DNA of 64,000 nucleotides from Bacteroidales bacterium (GTDB taxonomy: Bacteria; Bacteroidota; Bacteroidia; Bacteroidales; UBA1402), in the NCBI GenBank assembly GCA_017468435.1, contig JAFUIP010000014.1, positions 186,001 through 250,000 on the forward strand, in the 5' to 3' direction. Positions 28,906-37,270 of this stretch are shown here, in pieces. The notes under the pieces were generated by a model. The model was not told the origin of the DNA, searched no databases, and saw only the letters and a program-made list of their open reading frames with translations. Positions within the stretch are counted from its first letter, which is position 1. The number at the start of each line of letters is the position of its first letter. Both the position numbers and the translations under genes were made by a program.

Positions 28906-30219
28906 TTATTTAACGATTTCACCTAATAAAGTAGCAGAAGAACAGGCATTGATTTTCACTTTGACAAAATCGCCCACTTTGGCGTCTTCTTTGGGGAAAA
29001 CCACCGTTTTGTTTTTCTCGGTTCTACCGCACATTTGTTCGCGAGAACGTTTGGAGAAACCCTCCACCAACACGGTGAATGTCTTGCCGATTTCCTTTTG
29101 GTTGCTTTCTGCAGACAATTGGTTTTGCGTTTCGATGATTTCGGCCAAACGACGCAATTTTATTTCTTCGGAAACATTGTCGGGAAGATGCTTGGATGCG
29201 TGCGTGCCGGGACGTTCCGAATATTTGAACATGAAAGCCGAATCGAATCCGACTTCGCGCATCAGGCTGAGGCTTTCTTGATGATCTTCTTCCGTTTCGC
29301 TGTGGAATCCGCAGAAAATGTCAGTGGAAATGCCGCAATCCGGAATGATTTCCTTGATGGCTTTGATTCTGTCGAGATACCATTCGCGGTCGTAACGACG
29401 GTTCATCAATTTGAGAATGCGTGAACTGCCCGATTGTACCGGCAAATGGATATGATTGCAGATGTTCGGATATTTTGCGATGACTTCGAGCAATTCGTTG
29501 CTCATGTCTTTGGGATGCGAGGTGGTGAAACGAACCCACATATCGGGCGCGGCCTCTGCCACCATGGCCAGCAATTCGGGGAAACGAATATCGTTGAAAT
29601 GATAAGAATTCACGTTCTGACCGAGCAAAATCACTTCTTTGTAACCACGATTTTTTAGGTCTTGGAGTTCGTTGAGGATGCTTTGTGTGTCGCGGCTGCG
29701 TTCTCGTCCGCGGGTGTAAGGCACGATGCAGTAGCTGCAGAAATTGTTGCAACCGCGCATGATGGAAATGTATCCCGAAATTTGGTTGTGTCCGAGGCGC
29801 ATGGGAATCACTTCGCGATAAGTTTCCGTGGTGGAAAGTTCAATGTTGACGGCCTTTTCGCCCATCTCTACCGAAGCGACCAAATGAGGCAAATCCATGT
29901 AAGCATCGGGTCCGGCCACTAAATCGACGCCGTATTCTTTTACCAAAGTTTCCTTCATGCGTTCGGCCATACAACCTAGAATGCCAATCATCGGACGGCC
30001 TTTTTTCTGCATGGCGTGAAGTGCTTGCAGGCGACCGAAAATTTTCTGTTCGGCATTGTCGCGGATGGAGCAAGTATTGAGCAAGACCAAGTCGGCTTCC
30101 TTGATGTCGGTGCAAAGTTCGTATCCGGCCATTTCCAGAATGGAGGCCACCACTTCGCTGTCGGCTACGTTCATCTGGCAACCGTATGTTTCGATAAAGA
30201 ATTTTTTAGGCGTATTCAT
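28906..30219 (-). CDS. miaB: tRNA-2-methylthio-N6-dimethylallyladenosine synthase
   Basis: A 437-residue radical SAM methylthiotransferase acting on i6A37 of tRNA. The N-terminal domain has C14, C50 and C83 for one iron-sulfur cluster; the radical SAM motif is C157-x3-C161-x2-C164 in RGCNNFCSYCIVPYTRGRERS-like sequence. A TRAM domain closes the protein. The cysteine spacing and length match well-studied MiaB rather than MtaB or RimO. It lies between the ftsX promoter and a small membrane protein gene. Confidence 0.96.
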   Translation of the reverse strand: MNTPKKFFIETYGCQMNVADSEVVASILEMAGYELCTDIKEADLVLLNTCSIRDNAEQKIFGRLQALHAMQKKGRPMIGILGCMAERMKETLVKEYGVDLVAGPDAYMDLPHLVASVEMGEKAVNIELSTTETYREVIPMRLGHNQISGYISIMRGCNNFCSYCIVPYTRGRERSRDTQSILNELQDLKNRGYKEVILLGQNVNSYHFNDIRFPELLAMVAEAAPDMWVRFTTSHPKDMSNELLEVIAKYPNICNHIHLPVQSGSSRILKLMNRRYDREWYLDRIKAIKEIIPDCGISTDIFCGFHSETEEDHQESLSLMREVGFDSAFMFKYSERPGTHASKHLPDNVSEEIKLRRLAEIIETQNQLSAESNQKEIGKTFTVLVEGFSKRSREQMCGRTEKNKTVVFPKEDAKVGDFVKVKINACSSATLLGEIVK

Positions 30220-30267
30220 CGTTGGTTTCTTATGCTTCGGTTTGATATTTCGGTTATTGAATCTGGT

Positions 30268-30777
30268 TTAAAATTTTGGTTTCAGGATTTCCTGATAAAT
30301 GACAGCTTTTTTCAATTCGTCGGCATTGGATAAATCGGACAGAATGTTGTTTTCTTCGTTTTCATCGATGAAATCCGATATTTCGTCTTCGTCTTTCTGC
30401 ACCTGTTGGAAAGAACTGCTCAGCGGGCTTCGGTTTTGCAAAGAACTGCTTCCTTCGCTTCGTGCTGAAAATTTTTCGTTCGTGGGTGTTTCTGCCGGAG
30501 ATGTTTCTGCTTTCGGGAGAAAATCATCGTTTTCATTTTCAGAGATTTCGTCGAAAGATTCTTCAGAGGCTTCGCCAAAAATTTCTTCGTAATCGTCGTC
30601 TTTCTTGCCTTTGGCTTCTAAAAATTCTATCCATTTCATTTCGTCGTCTTCTTCTTCTTCTTGTGCTGGATTTGACTCACTATCAATGACTTGTTTCTTT
30701 TTTTTCTCAGAAACAAATTTGATAATGGAACCGCCGAAAGTGATGGCTAAAAGAATGATAATCTCGAGAAAATCCAT
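30268..30777 (-). CDS. Acidic single-helix membrane protein of unknown function
   Basis: A 169-residue protein with one N-terminal helix (MDFLEIIILLAITFGGSIIKFV), a basic stop (SEKKKKQ), then a long Glu/Asp/Ser-rich, probably disordered region. It ends in LKKAVIYQEILKPKF, a short conserved-looking terminus I have seen on other small Bacteroidota proteins. The ATG at 30777 was chosen because a TTG-N20-TACTTTTG promoter lies just upstream, within the longer open frame. Function unknown; helix-in, tail-out topology suggests a membrane-anchored adaptor, which is inference. Confidence 0.75.
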   Translation of the reverse strand: MDFLEIIILLAITFGGSIIKFVSEKKKKQVIDSESNPAQEEEEDDEMKWIEFLEAKGKKDDDYEEIFGEASEESFDEISENENDDFLPKAETSPAETPTNEKFSARSEGSSSLQNRSPLSSSFQQVQKDEDEISDFIDENEENNILSDLSNADELKKAVIYQEILKPKF

Positions 30778-30806
30778 GGTCGGAATCTTTTTTCTAAAAT
30801 TTTGGC

Positions 30807-30837
30807 CAAAAGTACGCAATCCGGAGAATATGAACAA
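30807..30837 (-). promoter_or_regulatory. Promoter of the acidic membrane protein gene
   Basis: On the minus strand TTG (30835-30837) is followed after 20 bp by TACTTTTG (30807-30814), a near-ideal Bacteroidota promoter 30 bp upstream of the ATG at 30777. It is divergent from the CoA transferase promoter. Confidence 0.65.
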
Positions 30838-30847
30838 TAAAAAATTG

Positions 30848-30855
30848 TACCTTTG
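30848..30855 (+). promoter_or_regulatory. -7 box of the CoA transferase gene
   Basis: TACCTTTG lies 42 bp upstream of the ATG at 30898. It is inside the longer open frame, supporting the shorter start. Confidence 0.6.
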
Positions 30856-30897
30856 CGGGGATTTCCAAAAAATCGGACTTGTCAAACAAATTATACT

Positions 30898-32379
30898 ATG
30901 TCTTTAAAATTTATCACTGCTGAACAAGCCGCTGAGTTTATCCATCACAATGATAATGTGGGATTTAGTGGCTTTACTCCTGCTGGTTCTCCAAAAGTTG
31001 TGGCCGGTGCCATCGCTGCAAAGGCCGAGGCTGAACATGCTGCAGGAAGAGAATTCAAGATTGGTGTGTTTACCGGTGCTTCTACCGGCGATTCTTTGGA
31101 TGGCGTCCTGGCTCGTGCCAATGCCGTAAAGATTCGTACTCCTTATCAGTCTAACAAAGACTTGCGTAATTGCATCAACGATGGCTCGGCTCCTTATTTC
31201 GATGCGCATCTTTCGCAATTGGCTCAGGAAACTCGTTATGGCTTTTTCGGTAAAATCAATGTGGCTGTTATCGAAGCTGCCGACGTTACCGAAAATGGAG
31301 AAATCGTGCTGACCACCGGTGTGGGAAATATTCCTACTTTCGCTCGTTTGGCCGATCATATCATCATCGAGTTGAACACCAAGCATCCTAAGTTTATCAA
31401 AGGTTTGCACGACGTGTATGAATGTGCAGATCCTCCATATCGTAGAGAAATTCCTATTTATAAACCCTCGGACCGCATCGGTTCTCCCGTGCTCAAAGTG
31501 GATCCCGCCAAGATTGTCGGTATCGTTGAAAATTGCATGAACGACCAGGTGGCCGGCTTCACCGCTCCCGACGAAGTGACTCAGACCATTGGCGACCGCG
31601 TGGCTCATTTCCTCGTTGGCGAAATGAAGGCCGGACGTGTTCCTGCTTCTTTCCTTCCCATCCAATCGGGCGTGGGCAATATTGCCAATGCTTTGCTGGG
31701 TGCGCTGGGTAAGAATCCCGACATTCCTGCTTTCGAAATGTACACCGAAGTGATTCAAGATGCCGTTATTGGTTTGATGAAAGAAGGCAACGTGAAATTT
31801 GCTTCCGGTTGTTCACTCACCATCACGCCCGAAGTGCTGGCTTCTATCTACGACGATTGGGCCTTCTTCAAAGATAAATTGGTGCTCCGTCCCCAGGAAA
31901 TTTCCAACAGCCCCGAAGTGGCTCGCCGTCTTGGCTTGATTACCATCAACACGGCTTTGGAAGCTGACATTTTCGGTAACATCAACTCAACACACGTGCT
32001 CGGTACCAAGATGATGAACGGTATCGGTGGCTCTGGCGACTTCACCCGCAACGCATATCTGTCTATCTTCACTTGTCCTTCAGTGGCCAAGGGTGGAAAG
32101 ATTAGTGCCATCGTTCCCATGGTTTCGCATCTCGATCATAGCGAACACTCTGTGAAGATTCTGGTCACCGAACAAGGTGTGGCCGACTTGCGTGGCAAAT
32201 CGCCTATCCAGCGCGCACAATGTATCATCGAAAACTGCGTACATCCCGACTATAAGCAATTGATGTGGGATTACCTGAAATTGTCGAAGACGACGCATAC
32301 GCCTCATTCTTTGGCAAATGCTTTTAAGATGCACATTGAATTTGCTGAATCCGGCGATATGCACAACACGCGTTGGTAA
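30898..32379 (+). CDS. Acetyl-CoA hydrolase/transferase family protein (succinate CoA-transferase type)
   Basis: A 493-residue class I CoA transferase. Family segments seen are VGFSGFTPAGSPK, GASTGDSLDG, IQSGVGNIANALLGAL and FEMYTEV, which carries the likely glutamate, and the late VTEQGVADLRGKSP. Enzymes of this type exchange CoA between succinate and acetate or propionate and complete the succinate-propionate route in Bacteroidales. The start at 30898 follows its own promoter and gives MSLKFITAEQAAEFI. Codon use looks optimised (many GCC, AAG, ATC), as for a highly expressed gene. aroK follows 15 bp later. Exact acyl donor is inferred. Confidence 0.88.
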   Translation: MSLKFITAEQAAEFIHHNDNVGFSGFTPAGSPKVVAGAIAAKAEAEHAAGREFKIGVFTGASTGDSLDGVLARANAVKIRTPYQSNKDLRNCINDGSAPYFDAHLSQLAQETRYGFFGKINVAVIEAADVTENGEIVLTTGVGNIPTFARLADHIIIELNTKHPKFIKGLHDVYECADPPYRREIPIYKPSDRIGSPVLKVDPAKIVGIVENCMNDQVAGFTAPDEVTQTIGDRVAHFLVGEMKAGRVPASFLPIQSGVGNIANALLGALGKNPDIPAFEMYTEVIQDAVIGLMKEGNVKFASGCSLTITPEVLASIYDDWAFFKDKLVLRPQEISNSPEVARRLGLITINTALEADIFGNINSTHVLGTKMMNGIGGSGDFTRNAYLSIFTCPSVAKGGKISAIVPMVSHLDHSEHSVKILVTEQGVADLRGKSPIQRAQCIIENCVHPDYKQLMWDYLKLSKTTHTPHSLANAFKMHIEFAESGDMHNTRW

Positions 32380-32394
32380 GCTGCTATCGCTCAG

Positions 32395-32931
32395 ATGAAA
32401 ACGATTTTTCTTGTTGGTTATATGGGTTGTGGCAAGTCGAGTCTTGGCCGCGCTTTGGCCGAGCATCTTGGCTGCGGATTCATCGATTTGGACGACTACA
32501 TAGAGCAACAGACTCAACAAACGATACCTTCTCTCTTCGAAACCCGAGGAGAGGAGGCTTTTCGTTTATTGGAACGTGGCTGTTTGGCCGAACTTGCCGG
32601 ACGTCAAAATATAGTGGTGGCCACCGGTGGAGGCGCAGCCTGCTATTCCGACAATATTTCCCTGATGAACCGCGAAGGTGTCACCATTTATCTGAAGGTG
32701 GAACCAAGCGAACTCATGCGTCGTCTCAGTGTGCCGAAACATCAGGCTAAGCGCCCGATCATCAGTGCTTTGTCTCCCGACGAGCTTCGCGAAAAAATCA
32801 CTTCCATGCTCTCGCTGCGCGAACCATACTACTCTCAAGCCAGGTTCACAGTGCTTTGTGACGATGCGCCCAAGCAGCAGATTTTGCGAAAAATCATCCA
32901 AGTTTTAGAATCGGCACCGGCCGAAGAGTAA
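32395..32931 (+). CDS. aroK: Shikimate kinase
   Basis: A 178-residue P-loop kinase phosphorylating shikimate in the aromatic amino acid pathway. Walker A is GYMGCGKSS (8-16), the shikimate-binding aspartate lies in FIDLDDYIE near 29-37, and the GGGA motif is at 77-80. It is 15 bp behind the CoA transferase gene and probably cotranscribed. Its end is 7 bp from the convergent comM end. Confidence 0.94.
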   Translation: MKTIFLVGYMGCGKSSLGRALAEHLGCGFIDLDDYIEQQTQQTIPSLFETRGEEAFRLLERGCLAELAGRQNIVVATGGGAACYSDNISLMNREGVTIYLKVEPSELMRRLSVPKHQAKRPIISALSPDELREKITSMLSLREPYYSQARFTVLCDDAPKQQILRKIIQVLESAPAEE

Positions 32932-32938
32932 ACCTTTT

Positions 32939-34480
32939 TTAAGAGCCTCTTTCTGCCCAGTCGCCTCTGTCCAATTGTCTGTAACCAATGGCTTCGGCTA
33001 TGTGTTGCGCTTTTACATCTGCGCAGTTGTCCATGTCGGCGATGGTGCGAGCCACCTTTAGAATACGGCTGTAAGCGCGCGCCGAGAGTTGCAGTTTTTC
33101 CATGGCGTTTTTCAACAGCAAAGAGCCCGCTGTATCGGGCTTTGCGTATTTCGACAACATAGAATTCGGCATTTGTGCGTTGCAGCAGATATCGCTTTCT
33201 TGTCGGAATCTTTGCACTTGCCTTTCTCTGCAAAGGACGATGCGCTCGCGTACGCTCGCGCTGCTTTCCGCCAGCCCTCCCCGGCTCATTTCCACGTACG
33301 AAAGCGGCAAAATTTCAATCTGCAAATCGAATCGGTCCATCAGTGGTCCGCTAATTTTGTTCAGGTAGCGAGAAATTTGCCAGGGACTACACACACAGGG
33401 CTTCGTGGGATGATTATAGTAGCCGCAAGGGCAAGGATTCATCGACGCCACGAGCATGAAGTCGGCCGGAAAATCCACGCTGTAGCGAGAGCGCGAAATA
33501 TGCACCATTCTTTCTTCCAGCGGTTGTCGCAACATTTCCAGCACGTGACGTTGAAATTCAGGCAACTCGTCAAGGTACAGCAATCCTTTGTGTGCCAGCG
33601 ATACTTCACCCGGTTGCGCCAAACTGCCACCGCCAATCATGGCCACCGCGCTGATACTGTGATGGGGAGAACGAAAAGGCCTCTGTCTGAGCAGGTGTCC
33701 GTTTTCACAGGTCTTTCCGGCCACCGAATGAATCTTGGTCGCGGCAATGGCTTCTTCCCAAGTCATGGGAGGCAATATTCCAGGAATACATTTGGCAATC
33801 ATGGTTTTACCTGCGCCCGGCGGCCCTATCATCAGCAGGTTGTGTCCGCCGCTGCAAGCAATCTCCACGGCTCTTTTCACCGATTCCTGGCCCTTTACAT
33901 GGCAGAAATCCTCTTCCAAGACAGGTTTTTCCGGCATTTCGTTTTTGTCTGCCACAAAAGCCTCGAGTCTTTTTTCTCCGTTCAAATGTGCTTTTAACTC
34001 TCGCAGATGTTGCAGTGCAAAAATCTCTATGTCATCCACCAAGGCAGCTTCGCGCGCATTCTGAAAAGGTACGTACAACTTCCTGATGCCCATCTCCTTG
34101 CAGAGTAAAGCCATCGGCAACACACCCTTCACACCGCGCAGACTTCCGTCCAGCGACAATTCTCCGACGAACATGCTGTTTTCCACCGATTCTTGCGGCA
34201 CATGTTCTCCAGCCACCATCAGACCCACCGTCATGGGTAAATCGTAACCCGTGCCTTCTTTCCGGATATTCGCCGGCGACAAGTTTACAATCACTTGTTT
34301 GCGAGGAATGTTCATGCCATTCATCTGCAAAGCCGAAGCAATGCGTTCGTGGCTCTCTTTCACTGCGTTATCCGGCAATCCGACAATAGAAAAGCGAATG
34401 CCCCGCGACACAAAAATCTCGATGGAAACGGCCAATGCCTCAATACCATTCAGAGCAGCCGTATGAATCTTTACCAACAT
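32939..34480 (-). CDS. comM: YifB/ComM family Mg-chelatase-like AAA+ ATPase
   Basis: A 513-residue protein with an N-terminal Lon-like domain (SIVGLPDNAVKESHERI, RKQVIVNLSPANIRKEG), an AAA+ domain with GPPGAGKTMIAK and LYLDELPEFQR, the zinc-like CPCGYYNHPTKPC cysteines, and a C-terminal helical domain (LSARAYSRILKVARTIADM). ComM homologues are helicases aiding branch migration when foreign DNA is integrated during natural transformation; that role here is by homology. The ATG at 34480 gives the normal start and overlaps the Rpn-like gene by 10 bp. Confidence 0.92.
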   Translation of the reverse strand: MLVKIHTAALNGIEALAVSIEIFVSRGIRFSIVGLPDNAVKESHERIASALQMNGMNIPRKQVIVNLSPANIRKEGTGYDLPMTVGLMVAGEHVPQESVENSMFVGELSLDGSLRGVKGVLPMALLCKEMGIRKLYVPFQNAREAALVDDIEIFALQHLRELKAHLNGEKRLEAFVADKNEMPEKPVLEEDFCHVKGQESVKRAVEIACSGGHNLLMIGPPGAGKTMIAKCIPGILPPMTWEEAIAATKIHSVAGKTCENGHLLRQRPFRSPHHSISAVAMIGGGSLAQPGEVSLAHKGLLYLDELPEFQRHVLEMLRQPLEERMVHISRSRYSVDFPADFMLVASMNPCPCGYYNHPTKPCVCSPWQISRYLNKISGPLMDRFDLQIEILPLSYVEMSRGGLAESSASVRERIVLCRERQVQRFRQESDICCNAQMPNSMLSKYAKPDTAGSLLLKNAMEKLQLSARAYSRILKVARTIADMDNCADVKAQHIAEAIGYRQLDRGDWAERGS

Positions 34481-35325
34481 AACACCTCCACTTTGGCCAC
34501 TTCGTTCTCTTCCATCAGGAAACAATTACTGTGCAAGCTCGGCATCCCGTAGCGATAAGCTTCAGTTTCAAGGCTGTATCCGCTGCACTTTTTCACCGTG
34601 TCGCAATCTATACCTTCTTTAATAAGCAGTTGCGCGATACGAAAAGCCTCTGCCGACCGAGCCGTTTGCAAGGCCGCCGAAAACTCTTCCTGATCGGTAC
34701 TTTGTTCTTCCAGGCATCTGTTTTCTTCATCGCTCAGGTTTTCTTTTTTCACAGCCTCAACGACTTGTGCGAAAACCGCATCCTTCATGAATCCGGGCAA
34801 AACCTCACCTTCGCCAAGCAAGTCCAGCAAAGCACACCATTCAAAAGCGCGAGCCGACAATCCATGACCATAGTAATGAGACATTTCCCTCAGATGAACA
34901 ATCTTCACTTCCTGTCTGAAAAATAGCTTCTTCCGATCTTCTTCCTTATAAAAACGGTATTTCGTCACCGCTTGTTCGCCGCCGCTTTCACCTCTGTTTA
35001 TAAGAATAAGATGCAGTCTTTCAGTGTTTTCGCCAGCCTTTTGTTTCATTTGTCGCGCGTAGTAAAAAGCACGCAGTTTCGAGTAACAGGCATTGCAGAA
35101 CACGAGTTCCACCATCAATCTTTTTCCCTCTGCATCGGTGCAATCGAAGTCGAAAAGATAATGCGTACTTCCGTGATAAGGATGAGCCGCCGTACACGCA
35201 GCCGATTGAATGACAATGTCTTCCGGTAGAAAAGCATTCAGAAAATCACGGCAGATTTCCATTGATTTTTCCATGCAGAATAATTGCTTCAATCCGATTT
35301 CGGTAAACAGGTTAATTATTTCCAT
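34471..35325 (-). CDS. Rpn-like PD-(D/E)XK nuclease-family protein, possibly degenerate
   Basis: A 284-residue protein resembling the Rpn/PDDEXK_2 'nuclease family transposase' group. FDFDCTDAEGKRLMVELVFC occupies the place of the usual D...(I/V)E(M/L)Q catalytic stretch, and the following CYSKLRAFYYARQMKQKAGEN fits the family helix. The Q of the family motif reads F, and the middle lacks clear catalytic Lys spacing, so activity is doubtful. Its stop overlaps the comM start by 10 bp, so it may affect comM translation. A TATCTTTG box lies at 35357-35364 on this strand. Confidence 0.6.
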   Translation of the reverse strand: MEIINLFTEIGLKQLFCMEKSMEICRDFLNAFLPEDIVIQSAACTAAHPYHGSTHYLFDFDCTDAEGKRLMVELVFCNACYSKLRAFYYARQMKQKAGENTERLHLILINRGESGGEQAVTKYRFYKEEDRKKLFFRQEVKIVHLREMSHYYGHGLSARAFEWCALLDLLGEGEVLPGFMKDAVFAQVVEAVKKENLSDEENRCLEEQSTDQEEFSAALQTARSAEAFRIAQLLIKEGIDCDTVKKCSGYSLETEAYRYGMPSLHSNCFLMEENEVAKVEVLCW

Positions 35326-35356
35326 GGTATTAATTTGATATTAAAATAAAGATACG

Positions 35357-35364
35357 CAAAGATA
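35357..35364 (-). promoter_or_regulatory. -7 box of the Rpn-like/comM pair
   Basis: Minus-strand TATCTTTG, with TTG elements at 17 and 21 bp upstream spacing (35382-35384 and 35386-35388). It lies 32 bp before the Rpn-like ATG. Confidence 0.55.
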
Positions 35365-35408
35365 ACAAAGAATTTACATAACAAACAAGTAAATCGTCAA
35401 AAAATATG

Positions 35409-35416
35409 TACTTTTG
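35409..35416 (+). promoter_or_regulatory. -7 box of the DUF1846 gene
   Basis: TACTTTTG lies 36 bp upstream of the ATG at 35452. An AAGGAG-like stretch at 35429-35434 stands 8 nt from a TTG at 35443 and 17 nt from the ATG, so the start is not fully settled. Confidence 0.6.
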
Positions 35417-35451
35417 CGACTATTATATAAGGAGAACAAAAATTGGTGGGT

Positions 35452-36936
35452 ATGCACAAGATAGGTTTCAACAACGATCTCTACTTAAAGACTCAGTCAG
35501 AGAAGATTATAGAAAGAATTTCCAAGTTCGGAGGTAAATTGTATCTCGAATTCGGAGGCAAACTTTTCGACGATAATCACGCATCGAGAGTGTTGCCGGG
35601 TTTTGCTCCCGACAGTAAAATCCGAATGTTGAAGAAGCTAAAAGACGAGGCCGAAGTGGTCATCACCATCAATGCCAGCGATATCGAAAAGAACAAGCTG
35701 CGCAGCGACTTGGGCATCACTTACGATATGGATGTGCTCCGTCTTATCGATGCATTCCGCGGTAACGGCATGTTTGTGAGCAGCGTGGTTTTGTCTTGTT
35801 TCGAAGGACAGGCCAGTGCCATTGCTTATCAGCATAAGCTGGAACAATTGGGTATCAAGGTGTATCGTCATTATCAAATTCCTGGATATCCTTCTAATAT
35901 TCAATACATTGTAAGCGACGAAGGTTTCGGAAGAAACGATTATATCGAAACTTCACGACGTTTGGTTATCGTGACGGCGCCCGGCCCCGGAAGCGGAAAA
36001 ATGGCCACTTGTCTCTCGCAAATCTATCATGACAGCAAACGCGGTATTCGCGCGGGTTACGCCAAATTTGAAACTTTCCCCATTTGGAATATTCCGCTGA
36101 AACATCCGGTGAATTTGGCTTACGAAGCGGCCACTGCCGACCTCAACGATGTCAACATGATTGACCCCTTCCACTTGGAAGCTTACGGCGAAACCACCAT
36201 CAACTATAATCGCGACGTGGAAGTTTTTCCCGTTTTGAACGCTATGTTTGAACGCATTATGGGCGAATCTCCCTACAAATCGCCTACGGATATGGGTGTG
36301 AACATGGTGGGCAATTGCATTATCGATGATGAAGCGGTGCGTCAAGCGGCCAAAGACGAAATTGTGCGTCGTTACTATCAGACGCGTTGTTTAGTGCGCA
36401 AAGGTCAAGCTCACGAAGAAGAAATTTACAAATTGCAATTGCTTATGGAGCAGGCCAAGGTGGATCCTTCCAGCAGAAAAGTGGCGACTGCCGCTGTGCA
36501 AAGAGCCGAAGAAACCCAAGGTCCTGCAGCTGCCATTGAACTTCCCGACGGAACCATCGTCACCGGAAAGACCAGTAAATTGCTCGGCGCTTCGGCTGCC
36601 ATGTTGCTCAATGCGCTCAAGAAGTTGGCCGGTATCGAAAAGGAAGTGTCGCTCATTTCGGCCGAAGTCATCGAGCCTATCCGTCATTTGAAGGTGGAAC
36701 ATTTGGGCAATACGAATCCTCGCTTGCATACCGACGAAGTGCTTATTGCGCTCTCTATTTGTGCTTTGACCGATGAAAATGCCGAGAAGGCCATGGAACA
36801 GCTTTGCAATCTGCGTGGTTGTGAGGTGCATACCAGTGTTATTTTGTCGCAGACTGATACCACTGTTTTCCGCAAAATCGGCGTGAACTTGACGAGCGAA
36901 CCGGTTTATCAGACCAAGAAGTTGTATCACGGGTAA
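35452..36936 (+). CDS. DUF1846 family protein
   Basis: A 494-residue cytosolic protein of the DUF1846 (COG4868) family, whose biochemical role is not established. The start KIGFNNDLYLKTQSEKIIERI...GGKLYLEFGGKLFDDNHASRVLPGF is characteristic, as is the TAPGPGSGKMATCLSQIYHD loop, a P-loop-like glycine-rich segment near residue 180. The ATG at 35452 gives the usual family start; a TTG at 35443 is possible because a purine-rich site is better spaced for it. A strong hairpin terminator follows within a structured gap. Confidence 0.88.
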   Translation: MHKIGFNNDLYLKTQSEKIIERISKFGGKLYLEFGGKLFDDNHASRVLPGFAPDSKIRMLKKLKDEAEVVITINASDIEKNKLRSDLGITYDMDVLRLIDAFRGNGMFVSSVVLSCFEGQASAIAYQHKLEQLGIKVYRHYQIPGYPSNIQYIVSDEGFGRNDYIETSRRLVIVTAPGPGSGKMATCLSQIYHDSKRGIRAGYAKFETFPIWNIPLKHPVNLAYEAATADLNDVNMIDPFHLEAYGETTINYNRDVEVFPVLNAMFERIMGESPYKSPTDMGVNMVGNCIIDDEAVRQAAKDEIVRRYYQTRCLVRKGQAHEEEIYKLQLLMEQAKVDPSSRKVATAAVQRAEETQGPAAAIELPDGTIVTGKTSKLLGASAAMLLNALKKLAGIEKEVSLISAEVIEPIRHLKVEHLGNTNPRLHTDEVLIALSICALTDENAEKAMEQLCNLRGCEVHTSVILSQTDTTVFRKIGVNLTSEPVYQTKKLYHG

Positions 36937-36952
36937 GAGTTTTGAAAGTTCC

Positions 36953-37183
36953 ATCTTTCTCGTTGCTTCGCAACCACTGCGTGTTTCCTCGCAACTCATC
37001 AAGAGCTTTCACCTTGTGAAATCTCTATCTTTCTCGTTGCTTCGCAACTCGCAAGATAGGATGCGGTTCGGAAATCCAAAACAAAGCTTCGGCTTTGTTT
37101 TGTTTTACCCTCAACTCGCGTCGCTTTTATAGTGAACTATAAAGCTCCGCTTGTTTCGTGTAAAATCAAACACCATGTGTTTG
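36953..37183 (+). repeat. Hairpin-rich intergenic tract with a 22-bp direct repeat
   Basis: The 334-bp gap between the DUF1846 gene and metY (36937-37270) holds no gene but much structure. A 22-bp exact direct repeat lies at 36953-36974 and 37027-37048; each copy contains the mini-hairpin GTTGC-TTC-GCAAC. The second copy is enclosed by CTATCTT (37025-37031) and AAGATAG (37053-37059), forming a larger stem. Further hairpins are the 11-bp TTCG stem at 37077-37102, TTTATAGT/ACTATAAA at 37126-37143, and CAAACAC/GTGTTTG at 37167-37183. It could be a REP-like element or a structured leader. Confidence 0.6.
37077..37106 (+). terminator. Rho-independent terminator after the DUF1846 gene
   Basis: A perfect 11-bp stem (37077-37087 with 37092-37102) closed by a TTCG tetraloop is followed by TTTT. 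It is 140 bp past the DUF1846 stop. The stem is A/T-rich outside and G-C at the loop. Confidence 0.6.
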
Positions 37184-37202
37184 GATTTCTCTCACCTTTC
37201 AC

Positions 37203-37210
37203 TATCTTTG
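37203..37210 (+). promoter_or_regulatory. -7 box of metY
   Basis: TATCTTTG matches TAnnTTTG, 60 bp upstream of the metY ATG and just past the hairpin tract, which would then lie outside the metY transcript. Confidence 0.5.
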
Positions 37211-37270
37211 TCGCCCATTTTTCCAGTTTTTGGGGGAAGGTGGGTCTAATTGTTTAAATGAGAGAATGTT

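Noticed and set aside
36980..37020. SAM (S-box) riboswitch upstream of metY
   Set aside because: A short ATCAAGAG-like piece occurs, but the conserved remaining S-box core is missing.
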